Assembly: GCA_015350385.1 (NCBI GenBank)
Contig: WNKI01000002.1
Location: 6,413,533-6,477,532, forward strand
Length of the DNA stretch: 64,000 nucleotides
From: Aculops lycopersici
Taxonomy: Eukaryota > Arthropoda > Arachnida > Trombidiformes > Eriophyidae
Direction of reading: 5' to 3'
Shown here: piece after piece, positions 10,044-22,259 of the stretch
Layout of the letters: each line of letters starts with the position of its first letter
How positions within the stretch are numbered: position 1 is the stretch's first letter
Program-made: the position numbers and the translations under genes
Notes under the pieces: model-generated
The model's database searches: none
Seen by the model: only the letters and a program-made list of their open reading frames with translations
Told to the model about the DNA's origin: nothing

Positions 10044-12864
10044 TTAACCCATTAAAGAGAATATCAGGTCGTTGCAGTAATTTGCACTCGTGGTCATGAT
10101 CCTGAGTGTTCTGGGAAGGCACAAGTAGCCGATCAATGTGATCAGCATGCATCGCAATACAATCTCAATATAGTAGGCCCTGTGGTTTTGGTTTTTGTCA
10201 GGACAGTAGATCGTTGAACAGTTGGTATCGTTTTAAATTTTCCCGTATGTCGAAATTCGGTGCGTCATCAATCCAGTTGATAGAGGTGAGGTTGTCGGCA
10301 AGAGGTGAGCGGAGAACAAGAACTTAGGTTAGTAGATGGAGATCTAGTTGGTGCAATTTCGCAACTATTTTTCTGCGTATCCGAGAAAGAAACAGCCGTT
10401 CAAAATATCAGGTGAGAGCGTCATAAATTTGTCCATAATTTGTCTTGTGCAGTCAATCCCAAAATTTTGCAGAATCTAAACATAGTGCCCGGTCCAATCT
10501 ATGCTGCAAAAGTAGAAAGTTGTCGCAAAGCTAGTGTTTTTCTCGCCTTCATAGTAGAGGCTCTACTGCATCGCAACCATATCACTCATTGTTGCTTAGC
10601 TTCAGCTTAAATCTAAATTATGTAAAATTTTCGGGATTGGCTGTGGACGTATGATGATGATCGTAGGCGTTTCACTGGTCTCTGTTCCTCTGCGGCCAGG
10701 TAGACAGAAGTCATTAAACCCTTACCTCTTGAAGCTTTGTCGCGCTGTCGCGAGCGTGTCGTCCGTTTCCTTGAGCACATACCGTCTAGAGGATTGTCGG
10801 TTGTGTTGAATGCATGAGGGAACCAATTTGACGTAGCGGCGGCAGCAGCAGGTGAGCACAAGTGCAAGTGGTTGCGATTGTGTAGAGGTACAAGCGTGAG
10901 AGTTTGTGCGAGATTCGCGTACAAAAGATTTAGTCATCGTGGCATTCCAAAGGGATTCATAAGTAGTATGCGTATGAAAGGTTAGTCTTTTGATCTGTTC
11001 ACGATTGACATCGAGAAATGAAGAATAAGAAAACCAGTGTTACTCACCTGGCGCCCAAAACATAGCTTTCCCAAAACTTCACCCAATCGAGGCGATCAAT
11101 GTCCATATACAATTCTCGTCTATCCTTCTCATTGGTTAGAATTGATCTCAACTTCTTCCAATTGCTCGAATCAAAATTGTAATTTGTTGTGCAAAAGTGA
11201 GTTAGGGCCCCAGTGGCGCCGTGCAGTTTGCTATACAACGAGAGCAGTTGCCAATTGGACTCCTTGCCCCCAAGTAGATTCTTTCTACCCGATGCAATGC
11301 AAATCAGGTCAATCAGTAGGGCGGGCAAATAGTGGACAAAGAGTCGAGTTATAAAATCGTGGTACTTGTTACTCTTGAAGGAGCCAAAAGGGTAGCGGAT
11401 CACCATGCAGCTGGGGTACTTCCTAATGACGGGAAATAATAAGTCCTCCATTCCACCCCAAGTAACGGGTTGGATGTGGCCTGAGTTGCAGTGGAATATT
11501 GGAATTGTTTGTTGTGTTTGTAGCTTTCTGCTCCCGGCTTTCATCGAGTTGTGATAGTTGTTACGGTCGACAAGTCCGCCTCCACTTCCGGCTCCGTCGG
11601 CCACCTTCGCGAGACTGTTGGAATTTGGAATCTTTGTTTGATGTTCGCCATTTTGCCTCACCATCTCGTGTCCTTGATGGGGAGACTCACAGATGGGGTC
11701 CAATGATGATTTCTGTTGCTTCCCATTGATGATGGTTGTTATTGGTAGAGAATCTGCTAAGTGGTTGTTGTTATCCGTTGCGCTTGTTGCTATGAGTCCA
11801 TTTGTCGATGATCCGATGACTTTCTTTTGCCTCTCATCGATTGAACTCTTCAACGATCCTTTAGTCTTGGCTGCATAGTAAACCGAGGCAATCATCGTGT
11901 TTACCACAATGTCCACAGGTATAATGTCTGCCTTACAATCGCGTTTTGCGTGCATCGACCTGATGAGTCCCTTGCCAATGGCTAGAATTAACCCAGTGGG
12001 CCCATTCAAATTGTCTATCCACCCTGCAACTGGCTCCTTCCATGAGGCGACCACTATTGAGGGCCTCACAATGGCCACAGGTAAATCGGAAGCCTCGAGG
12101 GCAATCAAATGCTCGGCCAGTGCTTTGGTGTAAGTGTAAGTATTTGGTCTTTGATCGACGAGTTTCATTTTTAGTGTTTGCATTAGATTCTCGTCCATCA
12201 ACTCTGATAATCTAATCATTTGCGCAGGATTCTCGCGCATGGGATACATTTTCTCCTCTATATTTTCATTTTGTTTCATATCGCTATTAACATATGCGGT
12301 ACTCACATGACACAAGCCCAGTAAATTTGGTAACCTGCGACACAATTCAATGACTGTTTTGGTGGCAACTAGATTCAATTGAATCGAAACCTTCAAGGGT
12401 TCATCAAATTTAATTGTTGCAGCCGAGTGGAAAACCACAGCCAAAGTTGGATCATTTAACAACATTTGCATGTTACTCTCGCTGATGCCCAAGTTAGGCT
12501 CTGCAATGTCACCTGAGACAACGATTATCTTGCTCAATAATTGCTCGCAATTTTTCATTGATTTGATTCTATCAAAGATGGGTGCTTGTAAAAGTTGCTT
12601 GTGCAATCTATCATATGGTTTCATGTTCCTCTTAACTCTCATTAATATGTAAATCTTCTCTATCCCTTGATAAGTGCGCAATAATTTCTCCAGCAACACG
12701 CGTCCAATGAAACCTGAGGCGCCTGTAATAAAAATGGACTTGCCATCAAACATTTGGCTAACGGATGTGAGTGTTGCATTGTTGTGGCTGTTGGTGGTGG
12801 TATTTGTAGTGCTATCGATAGCAGGAGTAGCCACAGGTGGCTGTTGTTCGTTTGAAATCATCAT
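10044..12864 (-). CDS. fatty acyl-CoA reductase (three exons)
   Basis: Reduces fatty acyl-CoA to fatty alcohol with NADPH (wax, cuticle or ether-lipid supply). Exons on the minus strand: 12864-11048, 10785-10726 and 10179-10044, with GT-AG junctions CAG/GTGAGTA to CTCTAG/ACGG and AGAG/GTAAGG to CCACAG/GGCC. The lengths sum to 2013 nt, giving 670 residues and an in-frame TAA. Exon 1 has the Rossmann motif FITGASGFIGR (about 46-56) and the YTYTKALAEH active site (about 243). Exon 2 encodes RYVLKETDDTLATARQSFKR, the usual FAR_C motif after YVLGA. Exon 3 adds a hydrophobic segment (IEIVLRCMLITLIGYLCL) typical of the C-terminal membrane helix. A roughly 100-residue low-complexity insert (about 335-435) lies between the Rossmann and FAR_C parts. 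Exon 3 is the least certain. Confidence 0.85.
10726..10785 (-). other. FAR exon 2 (60 nt micro-exon)
   Basis: A 60-nt exon of the fatty acyl-CoA reductase encoding the conserved K-E-x-x-x-x-L-x-x-A-R block. Acceptor TCTAG at its start and donor GTAAGG after it keep phase 2 on both sides. The introns around it are 262 nt (10786-11047) and 546 nt (10180-10725). Nothing else was recognised in them. Confidence 0.85.
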
Positions 12865-13010
12865 CTTGTTACTTCAATTTTATAAACTTTGTATCATGAG
12901 TATAATTCAGCTCAATATTTTGTCTAGTTATAAAACTTATTGCTGACTCTTCCTCTTATCACTCAATTGATTTGATAAATCACCTACCGTTTACTTATAT
13001 ACTAGCTCTC

Positions 13011-13049
13011 TAACTGTCTAACTGTCTAACTGTCTGTCTGACTGACTGG
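13011..13049. repeat. TAACTGTC tandem repeat
   Basis: Three imperfect copies of TAACTGTC followed by TGTC/TGAC units, in the FAR upstream region. Confidence 0.8.
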
Positions 13050-15042
13050 CTTGTGGTTTGATTGAGTTAAATCTATCTGTTGAATCACAAACATTCAGAA
13101 TCTTTGCTCTCCTCTCTTTTATTGAGTCTTAGTGGAGGATGACGCCACAAATATTAAGTTTCTAGTTGGGAATCCAAGTTTTACTAGCCTGCAGATAGAG
13201 CCTTTCAATCGATAGGTTGCTTGCGGTTACTTTGTGAGCGTTGCAAAAGTCAGCCAAGATGACAAAGTATGTAATCATTAGCTGCCGCTAATACTGTGGC
13301 CCCGTCTCTCGGCTCAAAGTTTGCATCTAGCTCTCAATTTCGCTTAGTTGCTGATTCTTGGTTGTGCATTTGTATCAAACGTCGCTATGGTCACCGCTGT
13401 TGTTGCTGCTGTTGCTTGCATATTAGTGGAAAGGTGAAGTGGTGCGCGCGAAAATTCTGAACAGTCTCCATCGCTTCGGGGGTATGATTTTTCTTTCTTT
13501 CTTCCCTCACTAGAGTCACTTCCCCTCCCTAACCACCAGCGAGCTGATTGAGTTCTACAAGCAGAACTCGATGCAAAAGAGACAGAAAATTTCGAGCTGT
13601 TACTCTAATGGAGACACAGAGGAGAAAAGCAACCACTTGTTGCGCGGGGAAAAATACATTGACACACGAGCGCAGCGCTCAGTAGAAAATCAACCAGAAA
13701 CACTCACGCTGCGCGCGAGTGTGTACTGGGGTTTTACGCATAGCTAGCCCCTAGCTTGCCGCCGACTCACTCGAGCAAGCTACTTAAATATCCCGAGTGA
13801 CTATGGAATTTTGAGCACATAAAACACACACAAGCACAGACAATTCCGTAGTTTGGTCTCCCTGTTTCTGGTGACTATGCTACTGCTTTTCCAACAGGCG
13901 GTGGAAAGGCAAGGCGACTTCTTGTGGAAATCGAATTAACATTTGAGTGATAACAGAAATAGCACCAACGCCAGTGGACGCATCGACGGACTTGACAATT
14001 GCTCGCCAACTGCTCATAGTTTTGACGCATAGCTTGGCGAACAACTGAGCAAGCGAATGGGCAACGGATCATTTGATCGTGTCAGCGGCAACGCCATTGA
14101 ATCGCCTTGAGTGTCTTCGAGAGTTAGTATCTATCTTTCTCATGCTGTCGGACGACTTCTGGTTCTGGTAGAAGGGCTAATGGCGAACTCGGAAAATCGG
14201 TGCACGAGTTGGTTTAATCAAACAAATCAACGCAAACCACTTGTTGTGAGCCAACTAGCCATTGAGTGGTCTAGAAGCTTTGCGTAGAACGAGAGTGAGA
14301 GTGAGATTGTTGGAATAGAGAGACACTGATCATGATCTGATAGTGATGCTGCCGCTTGGCATTACAACTTATTGTATTCTCACTCTCGCAAATTGACCTA
14401 TCACAAATCGATTCGACTCTCAACGATCAATGGAAATTGCAATTGAATGATGCAAATGAGATTAGCGAAAAGTTGGTGCATTAAGAAAATGGATGCAACC
14501 TTTACATTTTTTCTTGCTCCAACAGCTAAAGACCGATCAACAGACAAAAGTTCATTGCAACTTGGTATTAGCTTCTCACCTGGACCAACAGCAACAGGTT
14601 GGTGTTGCTTCCGTCTACGTGAGCGACGCGCGGATACTATCACTGCGGCTGCAATAGACATGAAGTCGGCGAAATGTGATATTATACAACAATTATATGT
14701 TTTCTCGCTCCCGTCGCTACAGCTACCATTTTAATTCAGGTCGCTAATGAGCCACCCGAACTTGAAAATGCCAACATGTGTCAGTTTTCTTCTCGTTAAA
14801 ACTCAAGAGGGTCTCTCTTGAAAATTATGTAATTTTTAATAATATTTATTGCCGACAATTTCACAGCTGACTCTTTTCCTCCTCCTCTATCCCTTTGATC
14901 CTAAGAGAAAGAGAATATACAATTGCTGTTCAAAAGTCGCGAAATAACTACCATCCACTTCTACTGCACCAAGTTTGGACTTGTTACAGGTATACCCACA
15001 ATGTTCCCTCCTTCTCCAAGTTTATGACGCCAATCTCTGGTA

Positions 15043-15114
15043 TCGTCGTCGTCATCGTCAGCGTCATCGTCAGCGTCAGCGTCATAGTCATCGTAGTAGT
15101 AGTAGTTATCGTCA
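15043..15114. repeat. TCG/TCA/TAG trinucleotide-type repeat
   Basis: Degenerate GTC(A/G)TC and TAG units. They produce spurious Asp-rich and Thr-rich reading frames on the minus strand. Confidence 0.85.
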
Positions 15115-15880
15115 TGAGAGTTGGACTTGACATCACAGCGAAGATGACGCCAAATACAAAGACTCGAACGAGACGCTCGATTGGCCGTAACAATTGCAGT
15201 TGTCGATGTCACAATCGCACGCCTCGCTGCCTGCTGCTCAATTAGTCGGGTAGCAAGTTAATTGAGCTTAGAAACTAAACTCTAGATCCTGGTGCAGAGG
15301 AGATGCTCATTTAGATATATGACTGCGAACCAGCGAGCTAAATGTTTCACCAACAAATCGGCGGGTCGGCTTAAAAACCAGCTCGCGTGGCGATTGTCCA
15401 CCAAGCGGATCGAGTTCCTGCAAATATTTACCGTCGCAAAGGCTCCGTGTGGAACCACATCATCGCCACTTGAGTGAGTCGGACCTACTAATTACGCCGA
15501 CACCAAGCCCAGATCCACTCGCTGTACCACTTCGGCTGTCTGGCTCGCAGGCCGACAAAGGGCCAGTAAACGACGTGACGAGGAGGAGGAGAACCACTAT
15601 AATCCTGAAAGTTAAATAACAAGTGGTTCTCTCGCAATGCGACAACAAGTGACTGTTGGCAGGAACTAGATTTTGTCTCTCTCTTTCTCTCTCTCTCTCC
15701 CCCCGTCCCGCTAACTTACTTATCGTACTTTTGAGCTCGTACCCGAGTTGATGTGTATGATTGACAAAATCACATTTGTTACCTGAATGTCGTCGAAGTA
15801 AATTTGGAAAGTCTAGTTTTATTCCCCAGAAAACTGACGACTACAGAACAAGAGCATAAGTAGCAATTCGTGAGTAGGAA

Positions 15881-16220
15881 ATGGCTACGACGAGTTCCAA
15901 AATTTGCTCTATGTTTTATCTAAACTGCTTAGCAAAAAAGCTGTCCGAGTGTTTTTTCTCGCGCAGACATCTACTGTCCGCAGGCTGCTGCTGCAGCAGC
16001 AGCATTGATCTCTCGGAACAGAGCGCCCCAATTCAAGGTTGCGCCGGCAACCACCTGTCCAGAGACACAGGTAGCTACGAGCATTCTATTGGTTCTTTTC
16101 AACCGGCGAGCAACGAAAAGAATAAACTAGATCAGATAAACCAACAACACCGTATACTGCTTGTCAACCTGCTTACTCGCCTGCTAGTTTTACTTGCAAT
16201 AACACTGACAGGAAGTGCAG
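15881..16220 (+). CDS. possible first exon of unidentified gene
   Basis: An ATG-initiated frame of 113 codons ends in a hydrophobic stretch (HRILLVNLLTRLLVLLAITL) followed by GTGCAG/GTAAAA, a fair splice donor at 16220/16221. This could be a signal-anchor exon of a gene whose next exons lie to the right. No matching downstream exon was identified, and the next 5 kb is the oppositely oriented vitellogenin gene, which would then sit in its intron. Without the splice the frame stops at 16240. Protein similarity was not recognised; chance cannot be excluded. Confidence 0.25.
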
Positions 16221-16323
16221 GTAAAATTTGCCACTGCTGATTTGCCAAACGCAAGTAAGCTACTAGAGAAGGAGTGAGCGCTCAACAGGTGGACAAGTTT
16301 GAAGTAGTAGTAATGTTTCACAT

Positions 16324-16329
16324 TTTATT
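16324..16329 (-). terminator. poly(A) signal for vitellogenin
   Basis: AATAAA on the minus strand (TTTATT on plus), about 180 nt downstream of the vitellogenin stop codon. Confidence 0.6.
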
Positions 16330-16508
16330 TAGATTCGTTTAGTGGCGATTGTTAGTCACACGCTTGGTGCTATTGCCGCCGCCGCTGCTGTTTCTACTTG
16401 TATGCAATAGCCAGCCAGCATCCACGCCAGGTAAGCAACCAACAGGTGGTCGCTTTCATTTGGGTGGTGAAAAAGTTTAACAATTCCAACTGGTCAATAA
16501 TAATTAAT

Positions 16509-19500
16509 TTAGTAGACCTCCAACATGATTGGTTGTTGTTGTTGTTGTTGTTGGTACTTGTTGTTCAACTTTCCCTGCTCAATGAGCTCCCACATCTTTG
16601 GCGACTCGAGACGGCTGCCGAATTGGCGACGGCCGCCAACAAGTTGTTGTTGTTGTTGTTGCTGTTGTTGTTGCATAACGTTCATTTGTTGCTTGACCAT
16701 TTGAATCTTAGCTTGTTGCGAGTTCTTTCCGTTGAGGACAAAGTCGAAACGGTAAACTGGCATCTTGTGCTGCGATTGTGGCTTGAGGGTGGTGAAGAAC
16801 TCAAGGTACTTGGATGGACGGTTTTGGCACGAGTCCAACAGGTGGAGGTACTCGGAGAATGGGCCAGACTTTGAGTGTTGGTCGAACTCGTCGATCTCCT
16901 CGGTCGAAGTCCATTGCAATTGGCCAGCGACTGGCTTCTTGGTAAGCTCTGGCTTGCCCATGGTGCGAACAACCTCCTCGTCGTCGGTGACACCCTCCAA
17001 TTGGAACTCGAGTCCCAACAATTGTTGGACAAAACGGTGCTCAAACTTGTATGGAGTCTCGAGCTCCTCGATGGCCTCCAATTGCTTCTCCTTTGGCTCC
17101 TGGAGCAAGTTTTGCACTCCAGCCAAGAGGGATGGAACAAAGAGGTCTGGGCGGTGGAGGCGCTTGTATTGCGATTGTTGGGATGGAACGCGGATCAACT
17201 CCTCCTGGCCGAGCCAGTTGGTTGGCTGTCCGTTGACGTTGGTCAGACTGAGTGGCCCGATGAAAGTCTTGGCGGCTTCCTTGGTGTAGATGATGCGCGA
17301 TGGAGTCTTTGGCTCGATGGAGAAGCTAACAAGTTGCTTTGGGCGCGAGTAGGCGACGGACACCTCCATTGGCAAGGACAGTTGGTGGGTCTTCTCCGAT
17401 TGGATTCCGTAGGCCTCGTTGTTGGCTTGCTCAACGGCAAACATGAAGCGCAAGTTCGAGTGCATGATCTTTGGATGAACCATGGCGGTGATGTTAAGTC
17501 CCTGGTAGAAGGCAAAGTTTTGTCCTTGAACGTTTGGAACCTGCTGGCCGGTGGCCTGTTGGCGGTAGTATTGCGACAGCTTGTTTGAGGTGAGCTGTCC
17601 GTTTTGTTGGCCATCAATCTTGATGGAGGCAACAATTGGAGTGCGGTGAGTAACGATAACTGGCAGACCCAATTGCGATGGAACCATGTGCCACATGTTG
17701 CTTGGCATCATCATCTTGACGTAGTGCAACTTGTTGCCCATGATGAGCTCACCAGCGGCCATCTTGAGATAGTCGTCGGACTTCTCCAACATGGCAATGA
17801 TTTGCTTCTTGTCCATAGCGTGGTAGTTGGTTGAGTCGAAGATCTTCGAGAAAACAGTCAGCTTGGCCTCCTCCTCGTCGTCTTGCGATTGGCGAGCTTG
17901 GAAGGTAACGCTACGCTTTGGGCGGATTGGTTGCTGGTGTCCCTGGCTAGACTCGAACATTTGCTCGACACGACGACCCTGCTTGCCCTCCTGTCCATTG
18001 ACGCCGTCAATTGGCTGTTGGCGCTTGAAGAAGTAGTTTTGGGTGTAAGTCTCCTGGGTGCTCTTTGGCTCCTCGGACAAAATCGAGGCCTTCACTTGGT
18101 CGCGAGCCTCGCGGTAGTACTTGACAATGTCGTCCTTTGAGTCGTAAAGGGTCTCAAAGATCGAGGCAATGATGTTGGTCTCCTGCGAGTCGGTTTGCTG
18201 GTTAACCTGTTGGTTGTAGGCCAGGTACTCCCTGAGGAGCGACTCCAATCCCTTTGAGGTGAATCCGAACTCAAATTGGTTGTCGAACTTGGAGCCAGCT
18301 GGCCCGTGGAAGCGGCCAAATTGGGCGTAGGCAGCACGTGGGATGGAGCTAACGTTGGACTTGATGATCTCAGCGACCCACTTCAAGCCAGAATCCTTGT
18401 GCTTGTTGTAGTGGTCGCCGCCGGCGAGCCACGAAAACTTCCAGGTGTCAAGGTATTGCTTTGGCATGGACTCGGCGGCCTTCTTAGCGGCCCACTTCCA
18501 TGGGGCAAGAGATGGCGAGTTCATCTTGCTCATGGTGTCGATGGTTCCAACAACGAACGAGGCGACCTCCTTGCTTGGCTCGCGCCACATTTGCGAGGCA
18601 ATGCGCTCCAAAATGTGCTCCTCAACTGGGGTGAGCATCATGGTGGTGAAGGCGGCGATACGGATTTGGTATGGCTCGTATTGGTTGTCGAAGACTGGCA
18701 AGAGCAAAGCTTGAACCTTGTTTGGGGCGCAGCGGGTAACGTGAGCCAAAGCGTAGATGGCGATGGTTCTCATGTAGTTGCACTCCTCGGCGGCAAAAGA
18801 GTCCTCTGGGGCCCAGTCCTTTTGGGTTTGTTGTTGTTGTCCGCGTTGTTGGTTGACGATACCGGCGGCTTGGCGGCCGTAGTAGTTGTACCATTGCGAT
18901 TGCTCAATTGGACGGTTGATGTCCAATGGCTGGTTTCCAAGGCATTGGGCCAGCGAGAGGCGGCCAGTGGCGAATGGCTCGAGGATGGCGACAACCTGTG
19001 GAACCTTCATATGGGCAAGGGTCTCAATGTAGACAACCTTCTCGTGGTAGGTGGTGGCCTTGTAGAGCATTTGCTTGTAAAGCTTAACGTACTTGATCAA
19101 ATCCTGCTCATCAAGAACCAAGCGCTCGTAGGCGTCCTGTTGGTCTTGCGATTGAGCTTGAGATTGCCAGTTGTAGGTTGGCAGTTGGCGGCGTGGATCG
19201 GCCTCTTGAATGACTTGCTTGACAATCTCGTCCTCGCGGAGGTGAGTTGGCAACTTGTTCAATGGCTCGTAGGTGGTTGGCTTGTAGCTGGCATCCTTGG
19301 ACTTGGCGTAGGCTTGTCCAATCATCTTACCGCAAGCGATTGAGACCGAGGCGAACAGAGAGCGCGACTTGCGAACCTGTGGAAGTTGGCTAATGCGGAT
19401 GAAGGCATCAATGATCTCGGTGTCTGGGTAGCGGAGGTTAGCTGGAACGGCCTCGCACATTTCCTTGCACTCGTAGGACTTGCAACGGTTGGTCTCGATG

Positions 19501-22017
19501 AGCAACTCAATCATCTCGATGGCTTGCTTGCTTCCGGCCAATGGGAGCGAGTCCAGGAAGAGCTTGCGGCAAATCTTGTACTTGGAAACCTCGTCGTTGT
19601 CAACGACAGCCTGTTGCTTGTTAACGCGGGCGGTCAATTGCTGTTGCTTGGCCTGTTGGATGCGCTCAACAATGCGCTCGTAGACCTCCATAAGCTTGTG
19701 CTTTGGCATGAAGGCAACGATGTTGATCAAACGAACAACCTTCTCGCCGGCCTTCTTGGATTGGGCAACATCCTCGGAGAGGACATCCTCGGCCAAGGAG
19801 ATGAGGATCTCCTCGTAGGACTTGGCCAATTGCTCTGGCTCAATGAGACGCTCAAGAGACAGTTGGGCTGGCTCTTGGGCGGATTGTTGGCCGGTGGCCA
19901 CAATTGGGTACCACGAGGCACTGAGGGCCCATGGCAGAGCCATCTGGTGGCTGTAGAGTTGCGACGAGGCAACGTCCGATTGGATACGGGATCCACCGAT
20001 GAGGTTGGATTGTTGGAGCTTAAGCGATTGTTGGAGCTGTTGCACCTTGAACAGGGCTTGGTAGAACTTGACCTTTTGGGTGTTGAGCTCGCACTGGATG
20101 GTGTGGTACTCAACTGGTTGGCGGACCTCAACATTGATCAGCTGGCTGATCTCTGGCTGTCCAAGGCGGGCCAACTCGGTGGTTGGAGCGCAGGTGATGA
20201 GCTTCAAAGTTTGCTGGGTGTCACTGATCAACAGGTCACCGTCGGCCTCGTACTTAATCTTACCCTCGCTGTAGATTCCCTCAATCAAGCTCATGTCCTG
20301 TGGCATTTGCACTGGAACCGAGCGGCGCTCAACGAGCGATTGTGGGGCGGTGGTAATGTTGTACTTGGTGTAGGAGTGGCGCTCAACTGGAACTGGCGAG
20401 GCAACGTTGTCCTTGTTGTCGAAGGAGGTGTAGGCGTTGCTGTACTTTTGCTTGATCTCCTCTGGCACTGGGTAGAAGTTGGTTCCGGCAACAGTTGGTT
20501 GCTTAACAAACAGCTTGCCCTTGTCGGTTTGGGTGTTCACTGAGAAGGAGTGGCGATCGTAGCTGACCGATGGGTCGGTGAGACAGTTCTTGTAGTTGAC
20601 AGTCTTGGTGACATTGAGGACATCGTTGAACTCAACGTAGTCTTGCTGTTGGCGTTGCTCAACATTGTCAACCGAGTCAATCTCGTACAAAGTCTCACAG
20701 ATACCTCCAAAAGACTCCTCGTAGATTGGGTAGACCAATGGCATCTCGTTGGTGTTACGGATAACCTCCTCAGAGACGACGCCGGTCATTTGCTCGGCCC
20801 ACTGCTTGGTTGGCGACTTGATGATGCGTTGTGGAGCAAGGTCCAATTGGAACAAGGAGAGAATGCTCTTCTTGATGTTAATGGACCACTCGGCGTCAGA
20901 AGTCTCGGCAACAAAACGGATAACCTTACCGTCGAGGTAGGTGAAACGAATTGGCTTTGAGAGCTCCTCCTTGTAGAGGGTCATCTGGCGAGCATTTTGC
21001 TCTTGGCCTTGGTTAAGCTTACGGATATCGTTGTTGCTCAAAGCTTGGGTGTGCAATTGCTCAACCTTGATATCATCAAGCTTCATCAAGACCTCCTTAC
21101 CTTGCGACTCTGGCAAGGCTTGGAGGATGACGTCACAGTCAATGGTGAGTCCGGCGTATTGGTCGGCCAACTTCGAGGCTCCGTTCCATTGGCGGCCGCG
21201 GTACTCGTAAATGTAGGTCTGGCCTGGGGTAAACTTGAATGGCCTCCTGATTTGTGGAGAGGTGCGAGCCAGACAGGCTAAGGGTTGGTGGTTGTTGGTT
21301 GTTGTAGTTGATTCGTTGGTTGAGGGTTTGGTTGAGTTGTTTTGGTTTGAGGGTAAATGTCATTGTTTGATTTAAGGGATTTAGTTTGAGGTTGAGGTTA
21401 TGAGTGTGAAATTTTGATGTTGATGGCAATGAAAATGATTTGTATGTGTGTGAATGTGGTAAGCGGAAGTGGGAAGAGTAATCGGGATGTCAGTTTCTCA
21501 TTCACATGGTAGCAGGGAACATAGAGTCAAAAGATGGTTAGTGAGCGACTATTGTGTCTGCACTTCCGGTGGCTGGTTTTAGCTAACTTGGATCGCATTG
21601 TCGACTTTGATTATAGATGCGAATGCGGCAGTGGCAAGGGGAGGTAGCATCTTGCGACCTGATCCTCTAACCGGAAACCTGAACTCATCTCTCAGACTCT
21701 GGAAGTACTTTAGCTGGCCTTTCGTTGCCTCAGCTTTATCTATCTTTTTGTGTCTTGTAGCTTGGCATTAATTCTAATTGAATTGCAATTGATTGGCTGG
21801 CCTACGAAGCTTCTATCTTGAATGGCTTGTTCAATTGACTAACTGATTGAGCTTCTTTGTGACTTGCCTAGTTGACTGAACATTAGAAAAACGATAGCTT
21901 GCTATTGTATTGCTCAAATTCGTGGTGGGAAAATTGAAGCGATCGAGAAAACTGAGTTGCGGACTTACCTGCAGCACACAAGCCAACAAGCAACAAGGTG
22001 ATGGTCAACTTGTTCAT
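16509..22017 (-). CDS. Vg: vitellogenin (two exons, no obvious VWD)
   Basis: Yolk precursor lipoprotein, made in fat body or gut and taken up by oocytes. Exon 1 is 22017-21969 and encodes the signal peptide MNKLTITLLLVGLCAA. Donor CTGCAG/GTAAGT and acceptor CCCTTAG/CCTG bound a 691-nt intron (21278-21968). Exon 2 is 21277-16509. The total is 1605 residues, in frame. Exon 2 opens with FTPGQTYIYEYRGRQWNGAS, the start of the lipoprotein N-terminal (LPD_N) domain, which continues for several hundred residues; a DUF1943-like region follows. A furin-type site RPKRS at about residue 1135 probably separates two subunits. Gln tracts occur near the C-terminus. I see no von Willebrand type D domain or GLCG motif, although most arthropod vitellogenins have one. 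Codon choice is strongly biased (TTG, AAG, CAA), giving long antisense shadow frames. Confidence 0.93.
21278..21968 (-). other. vitellogenin intron 1
   Basis: A 691-nt intron with GTAAGT and CTTAG ends. It is GTTG-rich near the acceptor on the plus strand (21283-21350). No other element was recognised. Confidence 0.85.
21969..22017 (-). other. Vg: vitellogenin exon 1 (signal peptide)
   Basis: A 49-nt coding part from ATG 22017 to donor GTAAGT at 21968. It encodes 16 residues plus one base and joins exon 2 as GCC. It supplies the secretion signal that the long exon lacks. Confidence 0.88.
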
Positions 22018-22155
22018 GTTGATGGGGGGTTTAAGTATATACTAAATAAGTTACTACTAAATGCAATCTATGGGTTCAGTCTGACTTTTCAATCCAACTA
22101 AACTGAAAATAAAACTACTCACTCTCAATCTGGCGCACTAATGGGCAAAACTCCC

Positions 22156-22163
22156 CTTTTATA
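22156..22163 (-). promoter_or_regulatory. TATA box of vitellogenin
   Basis: TATAAAAG on the minus strand, about 140 nt upstream of the vitellogenin ATG, placing transcription start near 22130. Confidence 0.75.
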
Positions 22164-22259
22164 CTCCATGTGACCATCACGTCTACCTCGGGGCCTCATC
22201 ATTGTCGTATTCCTTGTCTCCCCCCTCCTTGATTGCTCATCTAAAGGAGCTTATTAAAA

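Larger units (their letters stand above)
12865..15880. other. long non-coding stretch upstream of FAR
   Basis: About 3 kb with no frame resembling a known protein. It includes simple repeats (listed separately) and several short frames without support (for example 13875-14072 and 14447-14734). It probably holds the FAR promoter and 5' UTR and, at its right end, sequence upstream of the candidate exon at 15881. Confidence 0.5.

Noticed and set aside
14961..15245. Asp-rich and Thr-rich frames on both strands
   Set aside because: Products of the trinucleotide-type repeat at 15043-15114.
16875..20543. Long plus-strand frames opposite vitellogenin (for example 18276-19343 and 19386-20543, 355 and 385 codons)
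   Set aside because: They are Leu/Val/Gly-rich mirror images of the strongly biased vitellogenin codons (CAA, AAG, GCC in sense), without domains or splice logic.
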